DNA of 64,000 nt, taken from the NCBI GenBank assembly GCA_900169235.1, contig FWCC01000082.1, positions 186,001-250,000 of the forward strand, in the 5' to 3' direction. Both the position numbers and the translations under genes were made by a program. Below the pieces are notes generated by a model, which was not told the origin of the DNA, made no database searches, and worked only from the letters and a program-made list of their open reading frames with translations. Shown piece by piece: positions 34,601-46,219 of this stretch. This DNA is from Zarea fungicola. Its lineage: Eukaryota > Ascomycota > Sordariomycetes > Hypocreales > Cordycipitaceae. Positions within the stretch are counted from its first letter, which is position 1. The number at the start of each line of letters is the position of its first letter.

Positions 34601-36329
34601 ATTATTAATGGGCTTTTTTCTTATGAGATGGTTAGTTTTTAAGCAGTTGGCTGCATGGATTTCTTATTGGTTCTGGCCTCGATTTGTGTATGCAAGCGTG
34701 CGCCCGCCTGAGTATATTTCCTTTTGGCTGGAGGGGCGTATATTCTAAAAACAACATGGCCTACTCCCAATTCCATGGCTGAAAAGAAGAAAATAAAAGC
34801 CATAACCAATTTCAGATGCTGCGGGTGCTAGACTGGAACTATGCGATGAATGATCAATCAGCTTTTTATGTGGTCGTTTTGTACCTTGCAGACCGCATAT
34901 ACAGTCAGATCAGACAAGCCATTGAAAATGTGCCACACCGCAACTAACTAAATCCTTTTGCCGTCTCATTTCTCGAGCCTTGAACAGATTTGAACAGATT
35001 TTGGACATGGCCCTTCTTCATTTCCACACTTGGTCATGGACCCGGAAGACTCGGCGACTGGTCTTGCTGGTAATTGGCGAGAGCTTCTGCTGTTTTGGTG
35101 AGGCGGTCTGAGCTCATCCTCGTGAGCAGCAAGCTGTCTCTTTACCCATTGTAATTTGTAAGTTGTGGGTTCATTAATACGCTGTTCGTTGCATCGTACG
35201 ACAGTGAGACTGGAAACTGGTAATGATGGCTGCTTAAACGACATGTACCTACCAAGTTGGATTACAGTGGCCTTACAGTGGCATACTGGTGGTTTTAGTG
35301 GCTCTTGGCACTGGCTTTAGGTGACTTTAGTGGTCTCACACCGCTGTACCTGGCATTTTCAGGTACAGCCTATGGGCGACTGTGGCATGTGGCGTCCAGA
35401 AGTGGCTGAGTGGAGCTCACTCCAGTCCTTCCTGTACCTGGGAAGGCGGGGCAGCAGACCTGTGGTTCGGGTCACTCAGCGACTCTGTAGCCTCGCAATT
35501 GCTGAAATGCCTGTAACATGCTCGGGCACCTGTAGTGGCGCAGCTCCATTGCTCTCCTCTTTCCTCTCGCCATCATCACCAACCAGCATCAAACGGAGCA
35601 CTGGTTATCAATGTCAGAATAGAACTTTCTGTGTCTTTCATCATATTGCGCGTCTCAGAGCATGCTTGAACCACACTCTGCAGCAACTTCTTCTTTTTTT
35701 CTTTTCTTTTAGTGAACCAACTGTCATACGCCTCCTGGGTCGTGCATACCTAGCATGACACCACTGACGTAGCCGGCGGCCTGCTACTATTTCTGAGTAC
35801 CAAGTATCGTCGGGATACTACCTCCGCACTTTTCTTGCTCCGTGGACTCGATCGGCACAAGCCCAACCGCCTCAGATTAAGCATTCGGCCCCCGCTTATC
35901 TGCCTGGGAACAGAGGCAGCAAACCGTCTGCATTCCCGACGCTGTCTGTCCTTGGCTCGCTTTGACCGCCCGCCAGCCACACGCCTGCTGCTACTGCACC
36001 TCTACGGAGCGCTCGGCGTAAGACTTTCCTATTCCCTCCTCGAACCGTCGAGTATTGCTTCTGCTGTCGCCGCCTGGATTTGTGGCTATTGTTGTGCTTC
36101 AGTCAGACGGCCAACTGTTGAGCCAGGATACCAACAGTAACAAGGTGGCACGCTTCGCCTTATCTGCTCAGAGCTGCGAGACGAACCATGGTCGCCATTG
36201 CGTGTTTTACACTACTTACTTTTGCCACCCTCAACAATCATCTAGTCGGAGACGTTTCTGGATTAGAGCCTACAAGCCTGGTGCCACTGTCTTAAATCGG
36301 CCTTCTCCTGAGCAGAGGCAGAACAAAGC
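31677..36329. other. 4.7-kb non-coding stretch after the BrlA-like gene
   Basis: This begins as the 3' region of the zinc-finger gene and ends as the upstream region of the F-box/LRR gene. The longest frame (207 codons, 33663-34286) has no recognisable product and a pyrimidine-driven composition. T-rich and C-rich tracts occur near 32140-32160 and 33286-33312. A small degenerate (A/T)CAGTGGC/TTAGTGG repeat occurs near 35264-35332. No RNA gene was identified. Confidence 0.5.
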
Positions 36330-38688
36330 ATGACTGCGCTGCCGTCGTATCAAGAAGCCACCACTCGTGGTGACTGGCTTAAACTATCGTGCCCATTCAT
36401 TGATGCCAGCGACTTCCATGCCCTCTGTCTAGTCAATCGCCACTTTTGGGACGTGTTTGCACCCCGTTTGTGGGTGGACATTTTGACCACTGTTCGGCAG
36501 CGCGGCTTACATCCAGATGATGGTTAGTTATATGCTCTGGTCAGATTCTACCTCATCGTTTCGCACCCCGCTAAGAAAGTCTTTTGCAGATCTCGCGTGG
36601 TGGCTCGACTTTGCATTCATCAAACTTGGAAACGTACGACTCTCCACTCGCCGGCTCGTCCGCATTCTTGACCTTCGTAACTTTGCCAAGGATTGTTATC
36701 AGTTTGCCACGGATCAGAATGCCCGCTTTCTCCATAGCTTGCATTTGGCCCTGAAGCTACTACCTGAAGTCAACGCTCTTCTTCTTGACAGTCACACAGA
36801 GATAGACCCAAACTCTCTGGTCAGCCTTACCGAGAATCATTCGTCCCCCTTGCTTCTCAGCATCTCGCGTTGCTCCACACAGCTTCCCGGTACCTTTTTT
36901 ACCTCGCCCTCTCTACAGAAGCTTGTCTATCTTGATGTGTCCAACTTGCCGGGCTCCGTGGTACCCCTTATCCAGCAGCGTCTTCTTCCACATCTACGAA
37001 TCCTCAAGCTTGGCGGCCGTGAGATCGATGATGCCACTCTTATTGGACTCGTTCAATCGTATCGGCTACGGCTTTGGAGCCTTGATGTAAGCCACAATAG
37101 ACTCACAGATGGCAGCGTGCAACCCCTGGTAGAAAGCTGCTTCCCCATAACGTCCCTACGGTCTCCGATTCATTTTCAGGTAGAGGGTAGACTCTCGACT
37201 GCCGAGCATGGTACCATTTCAAACGGGCCGTTTGTCTTTATTGACGAGACCCAGTCCAGCGCAAGCTTTAGTAATCCAGAGCGCTATCAGTTGGATGCTC
37301 CAACGTACAACGCTCAGCCGTATATGTTGAACAATCAACGCCAGGTGTTCCGCTCTGATGGGCGCAGCAGTATACGCTCCGACTCCGCCGACGGGGCATC
37401 ACTTGCCTTATCACACCAGTCCACATACTATGACGTGGAAGATACCTACCGTAACTCCAGAGGTATTACACATCTTGACTTGTCGTATAATCAAATCTCT
37501 GCCAGTGGCATTGAGAGATTGATTCGAACTTCCAATGGCCAAATCGAAAGTTTTGCCTGCGACTCCATGCCTCTGGTGCCTCTGCGTAGCCCTACACTAG
37601 AATTCTGGCCAGACTCGGCGTCTCTGCATGGCATCATTGGCATGGCGCATATGTTTCGGCCCGTGTATTCTCCAAACTTACAATCTCTCCGAATCCATCA
37701 CTCGCTGGTTACCAATATTCCTTGCCTAAGTGCCGATGGATTGTCCTCTCTTACTAGGCTTTATCTTGCCGAGACCTCCATCAGGGCTCGAGTTGACCAG
37801 GCATACCCGCAGAGATTTATGCCAGACATGAATCCTCGACTCTCTTCGCTAACCTTGACATGCATACCCCGGCGATCCTCTGGCCCACTGACTGAGCGAT
37901 TACTCAATTTCCTTAAACTTTTATCCATTCAAGAGCGAGCTATTGAAGATGTGCGCCGCTCTACACAAGTATCGTGGCGGTGGTCAGGCATGCTGCGTGG
38001 CCTAAGACACCTCCGACTAGAATTTGAGCCCGACACTTTGGGTGACGGCGCATCCACATCCGAGGATGTCGATCCCGAGCAGCTCATGAACAGCGGCGAG
38101 AGAGGTTTCAGTTTTTTCGAACAAGAAAGCCGCCACTTTACGCGGTCGATGCCAGACACAAAGTCTCGCAATGCCCGCTATCCCAGTGCGGACGCCGGAA
38201 ACACCAGAATTACTAGTGAAGGACAAGGAGGGGGGGTTCAAAAGAGCGCCCGAGACAATGTAGAGGCTATTACATATCATGATGAGTGGAATGGTTGTGG
38301 TTACGCTGTGCAAGTGTGGGCTGGTCCAGCGCAGCCACACGCAAACCCGATCGTCAACGAGTATCGCCGGCTAGTTTTAAACCATGATAGCCTGCGCGAA
38401 GATGTAGGTCCGGTCTCACCATCTCAAGTCATTGCGGGTGCTCCTGACAGATCATACATTTTCCATGCGGCTTGGCGTGCCACTCTCATGCCGCCGGACC
38501 AGTTGACAGTCCCCGCACCAGCGGACGTGACTGGAATGCAAGATGTTCTGGAGCTTCTCAAGAAGCAGCGTGCCGCTGGACGCGTAAAGTACACAGATCT
38601 ACAGAACAAGAGGACAGATGCCACTTTACGCGTTCCACTCGGAGCGCCGCATTTCTTCTGGACCGGTAGCCTGGAAGTCTCGACATAG
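36330..38688 (+). CDS. F-box-like leucine-rich-repeat protein
   Basis: This predicted 763-residue protein has exons 36330-36522 and 36590-38688 and a 67-bp intron. The N-terminus (LKLSCPFIDASDFHALCLVNRHFWDVFAPRLW) resembles an F-box without a strong Skp1-binding consensus. Leucine-rich repeats follow: LVYLDVSNLPGSVVPLI, HLRILKLGGREIDDATLIGL, LWSLDVSHNRLTDGSVQPL, THLDLSYNQISASGIERLI and LQSLRIHHSLVTNIPCLS. A disordered serine-rich insert separates the repeat blocks, and the C-terminal part ends in DLQNKRTDATLRVPLGAPHFFW. The layout suggests a substrate receptor of an SCF-type ubiquitin ligase or a scaffold, but no partner is shown. The uninterrupted second frame has an ATG inside the intron; joining the first exon is supported by the phase and a TTTTGCAG acceptor. 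Confidence 0.8.
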
Positions 38689-41521
38689 AGAGAGGTGATT
38701 GGCAGTTGGTAGTAGGGTAGCTGCCGTACCCCAACGCTAAGACACGGAGATGCGAAGCCAGCAGTGTTTAAATTTCGGCACTACGATGGACGGCTTCATA
38801 TCGGCGCCTTGAAGGCCATGGATTTGAGTAGTGGAAGCTAGGTGGGAGTGAAATTGAGGCCTTCTATCTTGCCACAAATTGCATCTCCGCTGGTGCCGGC
38901 ACCATATCCTGATGATTTACGACTTATCGAATTTCGTTTTATTTTTATTTATAATTCTTGATTTTGATTTCAACTGCAGAACGAGACAGGAAACACGAGA
39001 CGCCATGACGCCGAGCTTCCAGAACGGCAAATGGGCGTGGCACGCATATGACGGCCATTACTAATCGCATGAACAATTGCCGAGTTTCTTATAATGATGT
39101 GATGCAAATGTCCGCATACTTGTACAATGTAATTCGGTTTCTTATTGTCTTGGAAAATTGTGTGAAACATTGTGAAACTAGAAGAAGAACGAGACCCGAC
39201 GACACGGCACGCACGGCGATCGCGCTGGATAATTCACTTGGACGTGTTAATTGGATTTAGACTTGCGCTTCTTCTCAGGAAATGGTGGTGGTGGGTGGCT
39301 AGGGGTGTGCAGTTGTGGTTTGATGTGATTGGAATGAGAGACATTTATCCATTGTTAGGGTCGCGGGGGTGGACAGTTTGAATCTTTTCTCTTGCCGCAT
39401 GGGAAAGAGACCACCTTTATGAATTGACTCTGCCAAAACAGAGTGTTTTTTCGAGATTGAAACCAAATAGAGTGGTTTAGAATAGCGTTGTTGTGCGGAA
39501 TAACCTGTCCTCGAGTTGGGTCCGGCACTTTGGAATCAGTGTCTCTCAATGTAATTTGGTTGGTCAGAGAGCTGCTAGCAAAAGTGTAGGATTGATTATG
39601 TTATGCTGCCATTGGATCCGACAAGACTGAAGTGATCTTTTTTACTGGGGGTCGAATAGGGTACATGGCTAACCGTGGTTCAATCCTTCATCTTGATTTA
39701 ATTAGTCTAGTTTCTTTGCTTTTCTGCTTTGATTTCCAGGATCAAGAAACGCAGCCTCTCTTGAGACTTCCACAACGAGCAATTCTCGCGAAGAAAGAGG
39801 GGTTTCAGAACCACTCAAATGAGATCAGGTCACAATAAACATGGAAAAGAGACTTGTCAATTATTCCTAAAAGTCAAGTTATCTGCACTAGTCTCAGACC
39901 CTTTTTTTCCCCTCCTCTTGCAAGAGACGGGCAATCGATAAGTGCAACTCTGCTTGCTGATCATATGGACAGAAAACTAGAGTCAAAGTGTGAGACATTC
40001 TCCATTCGCTGGTTCCTTGTCCTGCTGAAAATGCGAAAAAGTGGCGTTTTCTGATTAAAAACCAGTGATTATTCTGTAGAAAAAAACTCTCTTCTCTCGC
40101 TGTCTTGGCATTCTTTTGGGGGTCTGAGCATAATGGAAAGAAATGTGACAAAATAATGACCCCCATTTAACTAGACATTCAAACCCCTCCCCAATAATAA
40201 TAAGCCCTTCGCCGACGGCCAAGAAGCAGCGTCATCGGACGGCGGAGCGACACGCAGGGGGGCGGCGGGCGGAGACGAAAGTGCGAAAGTTTTGTCGTCC
40301 CGTTCGGTAGTTGAGAAGCTGGGCTCCGCTCGCCAAGGCCTTGTGTACTTGGCAATAATAAAATCTTTCTTATTCAGGGATTTGGCTGCTCGAAAATTGG
40401 CATCGTTTTGGGAAGCGGAAACCGTTATATGTGGACACGGACGTCGCCCTTCCACCGTTTAATATCGTACGAGGGAGCGCTGAAATTTGCAGTACAAGTC
40501 GGAGGTAAACATGGAGATAAAAAACCCGAATAGAGTGGTTGGTTTATTTCTTATACTACCTGAATTTGCTCGTTGCTGCTGCTACCTCGTAGTTGAATCT
40601 TTTGATGTAATTTGCCGACTGTGTCATGTCCAAGGTCGCTGGAGGAGTTTTACAACGGTGTAGCCTCAGTATTCAGAGAACATTGTTTAGCACGGAGTAA
40701 TAGACAAGTTTGACGAGGAGCCGCAAGGCTATAATCAACTTGTCATGTCCCCATGAATCCATTCAGAACCATCGGCGCCCAAGTGCAACATTCAGCCTAA
40801 TTATTCTCCCGTCCTTCTGGTAGTCGATTGGTAATTGATGCCTTCCTGTACTAGCCGCAGAGGACAAATTGCGCCAATATTAGTTGACGAAGCTGCAATT
40901 CATTTGCACATCTAAAGTCTACCCGATGCCAACAGAACTCATCTACTATAATCCAATCAATTCAACCTCGAATAAAAACCATTGAGGATAGGTCCATGCG
41001 CAGTAATGGAGCCGATCAGAACCAGACATGCTGCCCTGTGGTCAGAATTGGCGATAAATAGAGTCTAGGTACGGATAAGCTGCTAAAACATTATAGGGTT
41101 GAATTAGGAAATATTCCCTGACAAATCTTGAAAGTGCGGTTACCTCTTTCAACCTCCGAGTGGCTGTCCGTGATTGCCATTCACGCCTGTCAAAAGCCCG
41201 TCAACTTCACATTCTCCGCGTTACCCGTTGTATACAGCAGCAAGTGCTTGTTACATCAAACGCAAAGTAATTTAACCAACTCACTCAAGGGTAATTTGTA
41301 AAGCACAAATGGCTTAGCTCACAGGTTCCCGAGCGCGATGCTTATCTACAGCCGAGCAGTTATCTCTTGCCGACGCTGTCGCCGCCACAAGTTGCCGACA
41401 TGAGAACCGGCAGCTATTAAAGAGCCCAGATATCCGCGAATTACTGACGTGAACAGTGCCATGTGCAGAATAATCCGAATTCCACAAATTACAAGTATTT
41501 CTCAGTATCCTATATCAGAAA
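38689..41521. other. Intergenic, no gene seen
   Basis: These 2.8 kb hold only short frames without recognisable products. A GC-rich patch lies near 40200-40330 and the rest is moderately AT-rich. The last 100 bases form the promoter of the 2H phosphoesterase gene. Confidence 0.5.
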
Positions 41522-42283
41522 ATGGGTTCTGTGCCGCCCCAGTCCAACGGGCCGGTGGCGACGGAGGCAGGCCAGGCCGGTCCCAAGTCTGCCCAAACCC
41601 AGGCAAACGGGGTGGCCTACCCCAAATGGATTGGGCAAAAGTTTGACGCCAATGGCCAAGCCCTCCCGTTTTCTGGAAACACTATTCTCAGCTTCATTGA
41701 CAAGGCCAGCCCGTTCTTCTCGGCGCTTTCCGAAGCCCACCAGGAACTGTCGCGCTGGCCGTACGCCTCCTCCTTTGCGCTGTTGCCGCTGTCAAGCTAT
41801 CACGTCACTATAATGCAAGGCGTGTGTGAACCTATAAGAACAATCTCAAATTGGCCGCGGGATCTTCCTCTTACCGCAGAGCTTGCAGAGTGTACGTCTC
41901 ATTTCCGGGCGAAGCTGTCGTCCAGTGGCCTCGCGCTCGAAAAGCCAGTTCGGATGCGCATTCTTGGGTGGCGGCCCCTGGGAAACAATATTGGTCTGCG
42001 CTTAGTGCCAGCGACGGAGACGGATGCGGCGCGATTATCCCGTTTTCGGGACGCCCTGGCGGATGAACTGAAACTGCGCCTTCCTGGGCATGAGCAATAT
42101 GAGCTTCACTGCACCCTGGCTTACTCACTGCGGCTGTTTAATGATGCTCAAAATGAAGTAATGTTGAAGTTGCTCGGACCTATATTGGCCAAGTTTCCTG
42201 AGTTTGTTGAAATTGGCGCTCCAGAGCTGTGCGTGTTTGAAGACATGTTCAAGTACGATCCCTTGTACACACTTGGATCATGA
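41522..42283 (+). CDS. 2H phosphoesterase superfamily protein (DUF1868 type), copy A
   Basis: This is a 253-residue intronless protein with the two His-x-Thr motifs of the 2H phosphoesterase fold: H94-V-T96 in SSYHVTIMQG and H196-C-T198 in YELHCTLAYSL. Such enzymes hydrolyse 2',3'-cyclic phosphates or 2'-5' linkages in RNA and nucleotides. The N-terminal 35 residues are low complexity. The DUF1868-like core starts near KWIGQKFDANGQALPFSGNTIL. No signal peptide or membrane span is seen, so it is presumably cytosolic. It is convergent with a related gene only 111 bp away that shares both motifs, the PFxGNT region and the closing F(E/K)DM...T(L/I)GS. The substrate is unknown. Confidence 0.85.
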   Translation: MGSVPPQSNGPVATEAGQAGPKSAQTQANGVAYPKWIGQKFDANGQALPFSGNTILSFIDKASPFFSALSEAHQELSRWPYASSFALLPLSSYHVTIMQGVCEPIRTISNWPRDLPLTAELAECTSHFRAKLSSSGLALEKPVRMRILGWRPLGNNIGLRLVPATETDAARLSRFRDALADELKLRLPGHEQYELHCTLAYSLRLFNDAQNEVMLKLLGPILAKFPEFVEIGAPELCVFEDMFKYDPLYTLGS

Positions 42284-42394
42284 GCGGCGAGCAGTGAATT
42301 GCGGCAGGTACTCTCGAGAGTCTGGAGATTTCACTCAAAACGGCTTCTTATAAAAACTACACTTTTATTTGTAATCTACATTCGCGGACATGCC

Positions 42395-43093
42395 TCAACC
42401 GCTCCCAATAGTGCATACTGTTTCATATGAGACCATGTCCTTGAAGGTACAGAATTCAGCAGGACCAAAGTCATAAATCTCTTCCGAGGCTGCAATTGCC
42501 GGGCGCAAAGCAGACAGTATATCCTCTTTATTGGCACAACTATCTTCGAGAAGATAGGCCAGACTAACATGCCATGCATACTCTGCGTGATTCGGGTGTC
42601 TGAATCCCAAACTATCCGCAATCCGATCCTTTAGACTCTTGAGTCTAAGCTCCTCCTCGTCTGTTGAGCCAGTAAACGTGACCCCAATTGCTTTTCCAAA
42701 AAATTGAAGTCCCTGCGCCCGCATTGCATACGGTGGTACAAGACCTCTTCTCTCAAGCTCAACACCCTTGCATGCCAATAGCTCAGCAAAGTTGCTTGTA
42801 CACTCTTTTAGAGACTGAGTGGACTGTCCCGGCGGCCACCGAGTTTCATCCCGAAGAAATTCACAGACCCCGCCAACAAGCGTAATGTGCCAGGAAGCGG
42901 CCGGCAGCCACGCGATATTGTCTTCTGGAAGCGCGGAGGTGAGGAGAGTGACCAGTGACTGTAGGTTTTGGTGTAGTCTGGATCCTGCCACCACGCGAAG
43001 GAGAACCGTGTTGCCGGGGAAAGGCTGTGCTACTCCAGCTTTATCGAATCGGGGTACCGCCTTTTGAATTTGCGAGTTTGATAAAGACATCAT
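42395..43093 (-). CDS. 2H phosphoesterase superfamily protein (DUF1868 type), copy B
   Basis: This is a 232-residue intronless paralogue of the gene at 41522, on the opposite strand. Its catalytic motifs are H69-I-T71 in SWHITLVGG and H175-V-S177 in YAWHVSLAYLL; Ser in place of Thr in the second motif is accepted in the superfamily. I start at the ATG at 43093. The open frame continues upstream to 43195, but only with a TTG codon, and those 34 residues add nothing conserved. Identity between the two copies appears low outside the motifs, so the duplication is old or they joined from different subfamilies. Function is not assigned beyond a likely phosphodiesterase. Confidence 0.82.
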   Translation of the reverse strand: MMSLSNSQIQKAVPRFDKAGVAQPFPGNTVLLRVVAGSRLHQNLQSLVTLLTSALPEDNIAWLPAASWHITLVGGVCEFLRDETRWPPGQSTQSLKECTSNFAELLACKGVELERRGLVPPYAMRAQGLQFFGKAIGVTFTGSTDEEELRLKSLKDRIADSLGFRHPNHAEYAWHVSLAYLLEDSCANKEDILSALRPAIAASEEIYDFGPAEFCTFKDMVSYETVCTIGSG

Positions 43094-43575
43094 TTTTGGC
43101 TGTCGTGTGATCAGCTGGGTTGCTTCGTCTAAACAAGGCTGCCTCACGCAAACATAATCAAGTATGCTCTCCGACGGCCCAAGAACGTCCACCAAGTGCT
43201 AGCAGCAACGCCGCTTTGGCGTTGACTACTATGAGTGAGTGCTGTATACAAGCTGCTCTACGAAAGTTTGAGCAGCCGGTGGCTCGGCTGGAGATAACGT
43301 CGGCAAGTGTATGTCGGCTCCAGATAAGCGAGCCGGCACGGAGGCTCGGGGGTGGATCTAGACATTTGCCAATGAAACGGCACTTGACAGTCACGTTTCT
43401 CACTAACCAACGCCATGAACAAAGTCAGTAGCGCTACTTGACTTACACTGTCGGCTAACTCGCATGTTCACCTCTCATAAAGAATATAAGAGCATCCGTA
43501 TCAGCACAATGTGCGACAGTCACAACCCTGCTTAGCCGTCTATCGGATCTCCCAAGCCCATCTTCTTTTGTTATC
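43094..43575. promoter_or_regulatory. Divergent promoter, 2H phosphoesterase B / MAL-type transporter
   Basis: This 482-bp region lies between divergent start codons. It contains a TATA-like TATAAG at 43485-43490, 86 bp before the transporter start. No coding frame is supported. Confidence 0.45.
43485..43490 (+). promoter_or_regulatory. TATA-like element of MAL-type transporter
   Basis: TATAAG, 86 bp before the start codon, a spacing close to that seen for the secreted protein and cupin genes in this window. Confidence 0.4.
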
Positions 43576-45415
43576 ATGTCTGCAAAAGTACAACAGCAAG
43601 ATGAGAAGGGACCGGCGTCCCACATGATTGCCGACGATGGTGGGAAAGTCATGACGGGCGAGATTGACCAAATCATGGTGCAAGAGCAGTCCATGACCTT
43701 TCTCTCCGCCGTCAAGCTCTACCCAAAGGCTGTGGGCTGGAGTTTGGTCCTATCCATGGCACTCATCATGGAAGGCTACGACACCGCCCTGCTCAAGAGC
43801 CTTTTCGCCGTGCCATCCTTCCAAAAGACGTACGCTCATGGCAAAAAGGGTGCCCAAATATCGGCGCCGTGGCAGGCTGGCTTGACCAATGGATCTTCTA
43901 TTGGCCAGCTTCTGGGACTGCTGATTTCTGGCTATGCTACCGAGCGAATTGGCTTTAGATGGACCATGATATCTTCGCTTGCGACGGCCATTGGATTCAT
44001 TTTTATACAGTTTTTTGCAAATAGCCTTGCCATGCAGGAAGCAGGACAGGTCCTGCTAGGTGTGTATCTCATCTTTCCACACGCATTTGAACAATGACAG
44101 TACTGACTTGGGCAAGGCATCCCTCTTGGCGCAATGCAGATGATACCAGTCGTGTATGCACACGAAATCTCTCCGCTCTGCCTTCAGCCATACCTTACGA
44201 CATGTGCAAATCTATCCTGGGTAAGTGAGCATATAGTAAAATGTACGACAAGGCTAACATGAATCCTGTCTTGAAGATTCTCGGTCACCTTATTGAACTA
44301 GTTGTCTTGCGCGGTGTACTTAACCTGAAGGGTGACTGGGCCTATCGCATCCCATTTGCAATCCAGTTAGTAGAGCACGCAAATCTCTGAGCTGACGCAC
44401 ACACTAACATCTTCATAGATGGTTTTGGCCCACCCTGTTGATTCCTCTCGTCTTTCTCGCCCCAGAAAATCCGTGGTGGCTGGTTCGCAAGGGCCGCCAC
44501 GACGAAGCCAAGCAGACTCTCCTTCGGCTCACAAAGTCGGAAGACGTCCACCGCAACATTGACAGCCATTTGGCATTCATGGTGCGCACCGTAGAGCACG
44601 AACGCGAAATCAGCTGCGGTACGTCGTACAAGGCATGCTTTCAGGGGACCGACCGCCGCCGGACACTCATTGTCATTGCCTGTTATTCGATTCAGCTACT
44701 CAGTGGGAATTCTCTCCGTGGGTACTCTACGTATTATTTCCAGCAGGCTGGTCTTGCCACTACCCAGTCATTCAACCTGTCAATTGTCGGTGTTGCTCTA
44801 GGCCTTGTCGGCATGGTTATGGCGGTATGTCTCAGTCCCATCATCATCCCTCGGGGCAACTGAACTCCAAGTCTAATATTTTCTTACCAGTGGTTTTGCA
44901 TTCCTCATTTTGGTCGCCGCACCATTTTCCTGTGGGGTCTCAGCGGTCTGCTCCTGATCTGGGTCGTCACAGGCGGCGTGGGCGTTGTGCAGATCCGGCA
45001 TCCCAGCCCCGATCTCGCGTGGTGCATCGGTGGCCTGCTGCTCGCCTCGTCTTTTGTGTACGACTTTACCATTGGACCCGTTGTGTACGCCTACATTACG
45101 GAAATCCCGTCCTCGATTCTGCGCAGCAAGTCGGCGTCCGTTTCTCGCTGGATCTATGCCGTAGTTGGCATCGTCGCCAATGTCATTACGCCTTACCAGC
45201 TGAACAAGACGGCGTGGAATTGGGGCGCGCAGACTGGATTCTTCTGGGGCGGCACCACATTGCTGAGTCTAGTCTTTGCGTTTTTCTGCATCCCGGAGAC
45301 AAAGGGCAGGACGACGCTAGAGATGGATATTTTGTTTGAGCAAAAGATTCCGGCGCGGCACTTTAAGGCGACTCCAATCGAGAGTGTTGAGGATGTTATC
45401 AAGCATAATGATTAA
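43576..45415 (+). CDS. MFS alpha-glucoside-type sugar transporter
   Basis: This is a predicted 535-residue sugar/proton symporter of the MAL (maltose and other alpha-glucoside) group. Five exons are joined by phase and signals: 43576-44059, 44117-44220, 44277-44365, 44419-44824 and 44891-45415. All introns are short (53-66 bp) and most have a CTAAC or CTGAC branch motif. Motifs are MEGYDTALLKS in the first span, GYATERIGFRW in the loop, ENPWWLVRKGR after span six (the MAL version of PESPRW), YYFQQAGL, and the end IPETKGRTTLEMDILFEQKIPARHF. The acidic N-terminus is cytosolic. In insect- and plant-associated fungi, members of this group take up plant oligosaccharides, but the substrate here is not determined. 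Expression is probably controlled from the compact promoter shared with the 2H gene. Confidence 0.88.
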
Positions 45416-45553
45416 TCCGTTAGTACCTCGAGGCGTTCTTTAATTTTCATAAAACAAATTTTCATATGCTTTATAAAATCTGGTAATGTTGTGTCTATTG
45501 CTATGCTGCATATTCTACACAAGACGACAAGCTACATACTCCTTTACACCATG

Positions 45554-46219
45554 TCAAATCCACCTTTCAACTCCCTCCGGCCACCACAGCATTGGCGGAT
45601 ACGTCATCCCGTCCTCTGCCTTGACAACCTCCCACCCCATCGATCTGTAAGCCCTCATCCCTTCCTCCGTCGCCTCTAGGTATGCCGGCACGCCGAGCTC
45701 CCTGCACCTCTCCATCCCCCACCTTACACACGCGGTCGCCGCCCCTTGTCTTCTCCATGCCGGATCAACCGCCATGTACGACAGGAACCCAAACTTTCTC
45801 CCGCCCATTAGCTTGTGCTTCATGGTAAATGCTGGCGTCATGATCCTCATCGCCTCCGCTCGCGCCGCCTCTGGCTCTACCCACTCCATCCTATTCGTGT
45901 ACGGCTCCGTCAAGGCCTCTTCGGTGGTGCGCTCGCGGTCATAAACCGCCCAGTACGCTGTCCCAATGATGGTTTCCTCGCCAGACTGCGGATTTGTGTG
46001 GATGCACTTGATGGCAAAGGGCACAGAAGGGAACGAGGCAGCGTGCTCGAGGACGCCGGTCCAGTGCGCGCGGGCAGTGGCCGACCAGCTTGAGGGCTCG
46101 TGGGCCCCAAATACGAGAGGCCCAATGGTCTCCCCAGAGAAGGACGCCGACATGATTTCAACGCAGCGCATCATATCGGCCTCTTGGCTAGGTTCAATGC
46201 GGAGGTTGGGGTTAGACAT
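45554..46219 (-). CDS. GNAT-family N-acetyltransferase
   Basis: This is a 221-residue intronless acetyl-CoA-dependent transferase. The acetyl-CoA-binding motif A is visible as SYMAVDPAWRRQGAATACVRWGM, including the R/Q-x-x-G-x-A signature. A conserved strand LGVPAYLEATEEGMRAYRSMGWEVV follows, with the Tyr and Gly typical of the family end. The N-terminal half (MMRCVEIMSASFSGETIGPLVFG) matches the fungal group of small GNATs that act on unknown small molecules. No targeting signal is seen. It is tail to tail with the MAL-type transporter, 138 bp apart. The substrate cannot be inferred. Confidence 0.85.
   Translation of the reverse strand: MSNPNLRIEPSQEADMMRCVEIMSASFSGETIGPLVFGAHEPSSWSATARAHWTGVLEHAASFPSVPFAIKCIHTNPQSGEETIIGTAYWAVYDRERTTEEALTEPYTNRMEWVEPEAARAEAMRIMTPAFTMKHKLMGGRKFGFLSYMAVDPAWRRQGAATACVRWGMERCRELGVPAYLEATEEGMRAYRSMGWEVVKAEDGMTYPPMLWWPEGVERWI

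Noticed and set aside
43094..43195. N-terminal extension of 2H phosphoesterase B
   Set aside because: The added frame begins with TTG rather than ATG and its 34 residues show no family feature.
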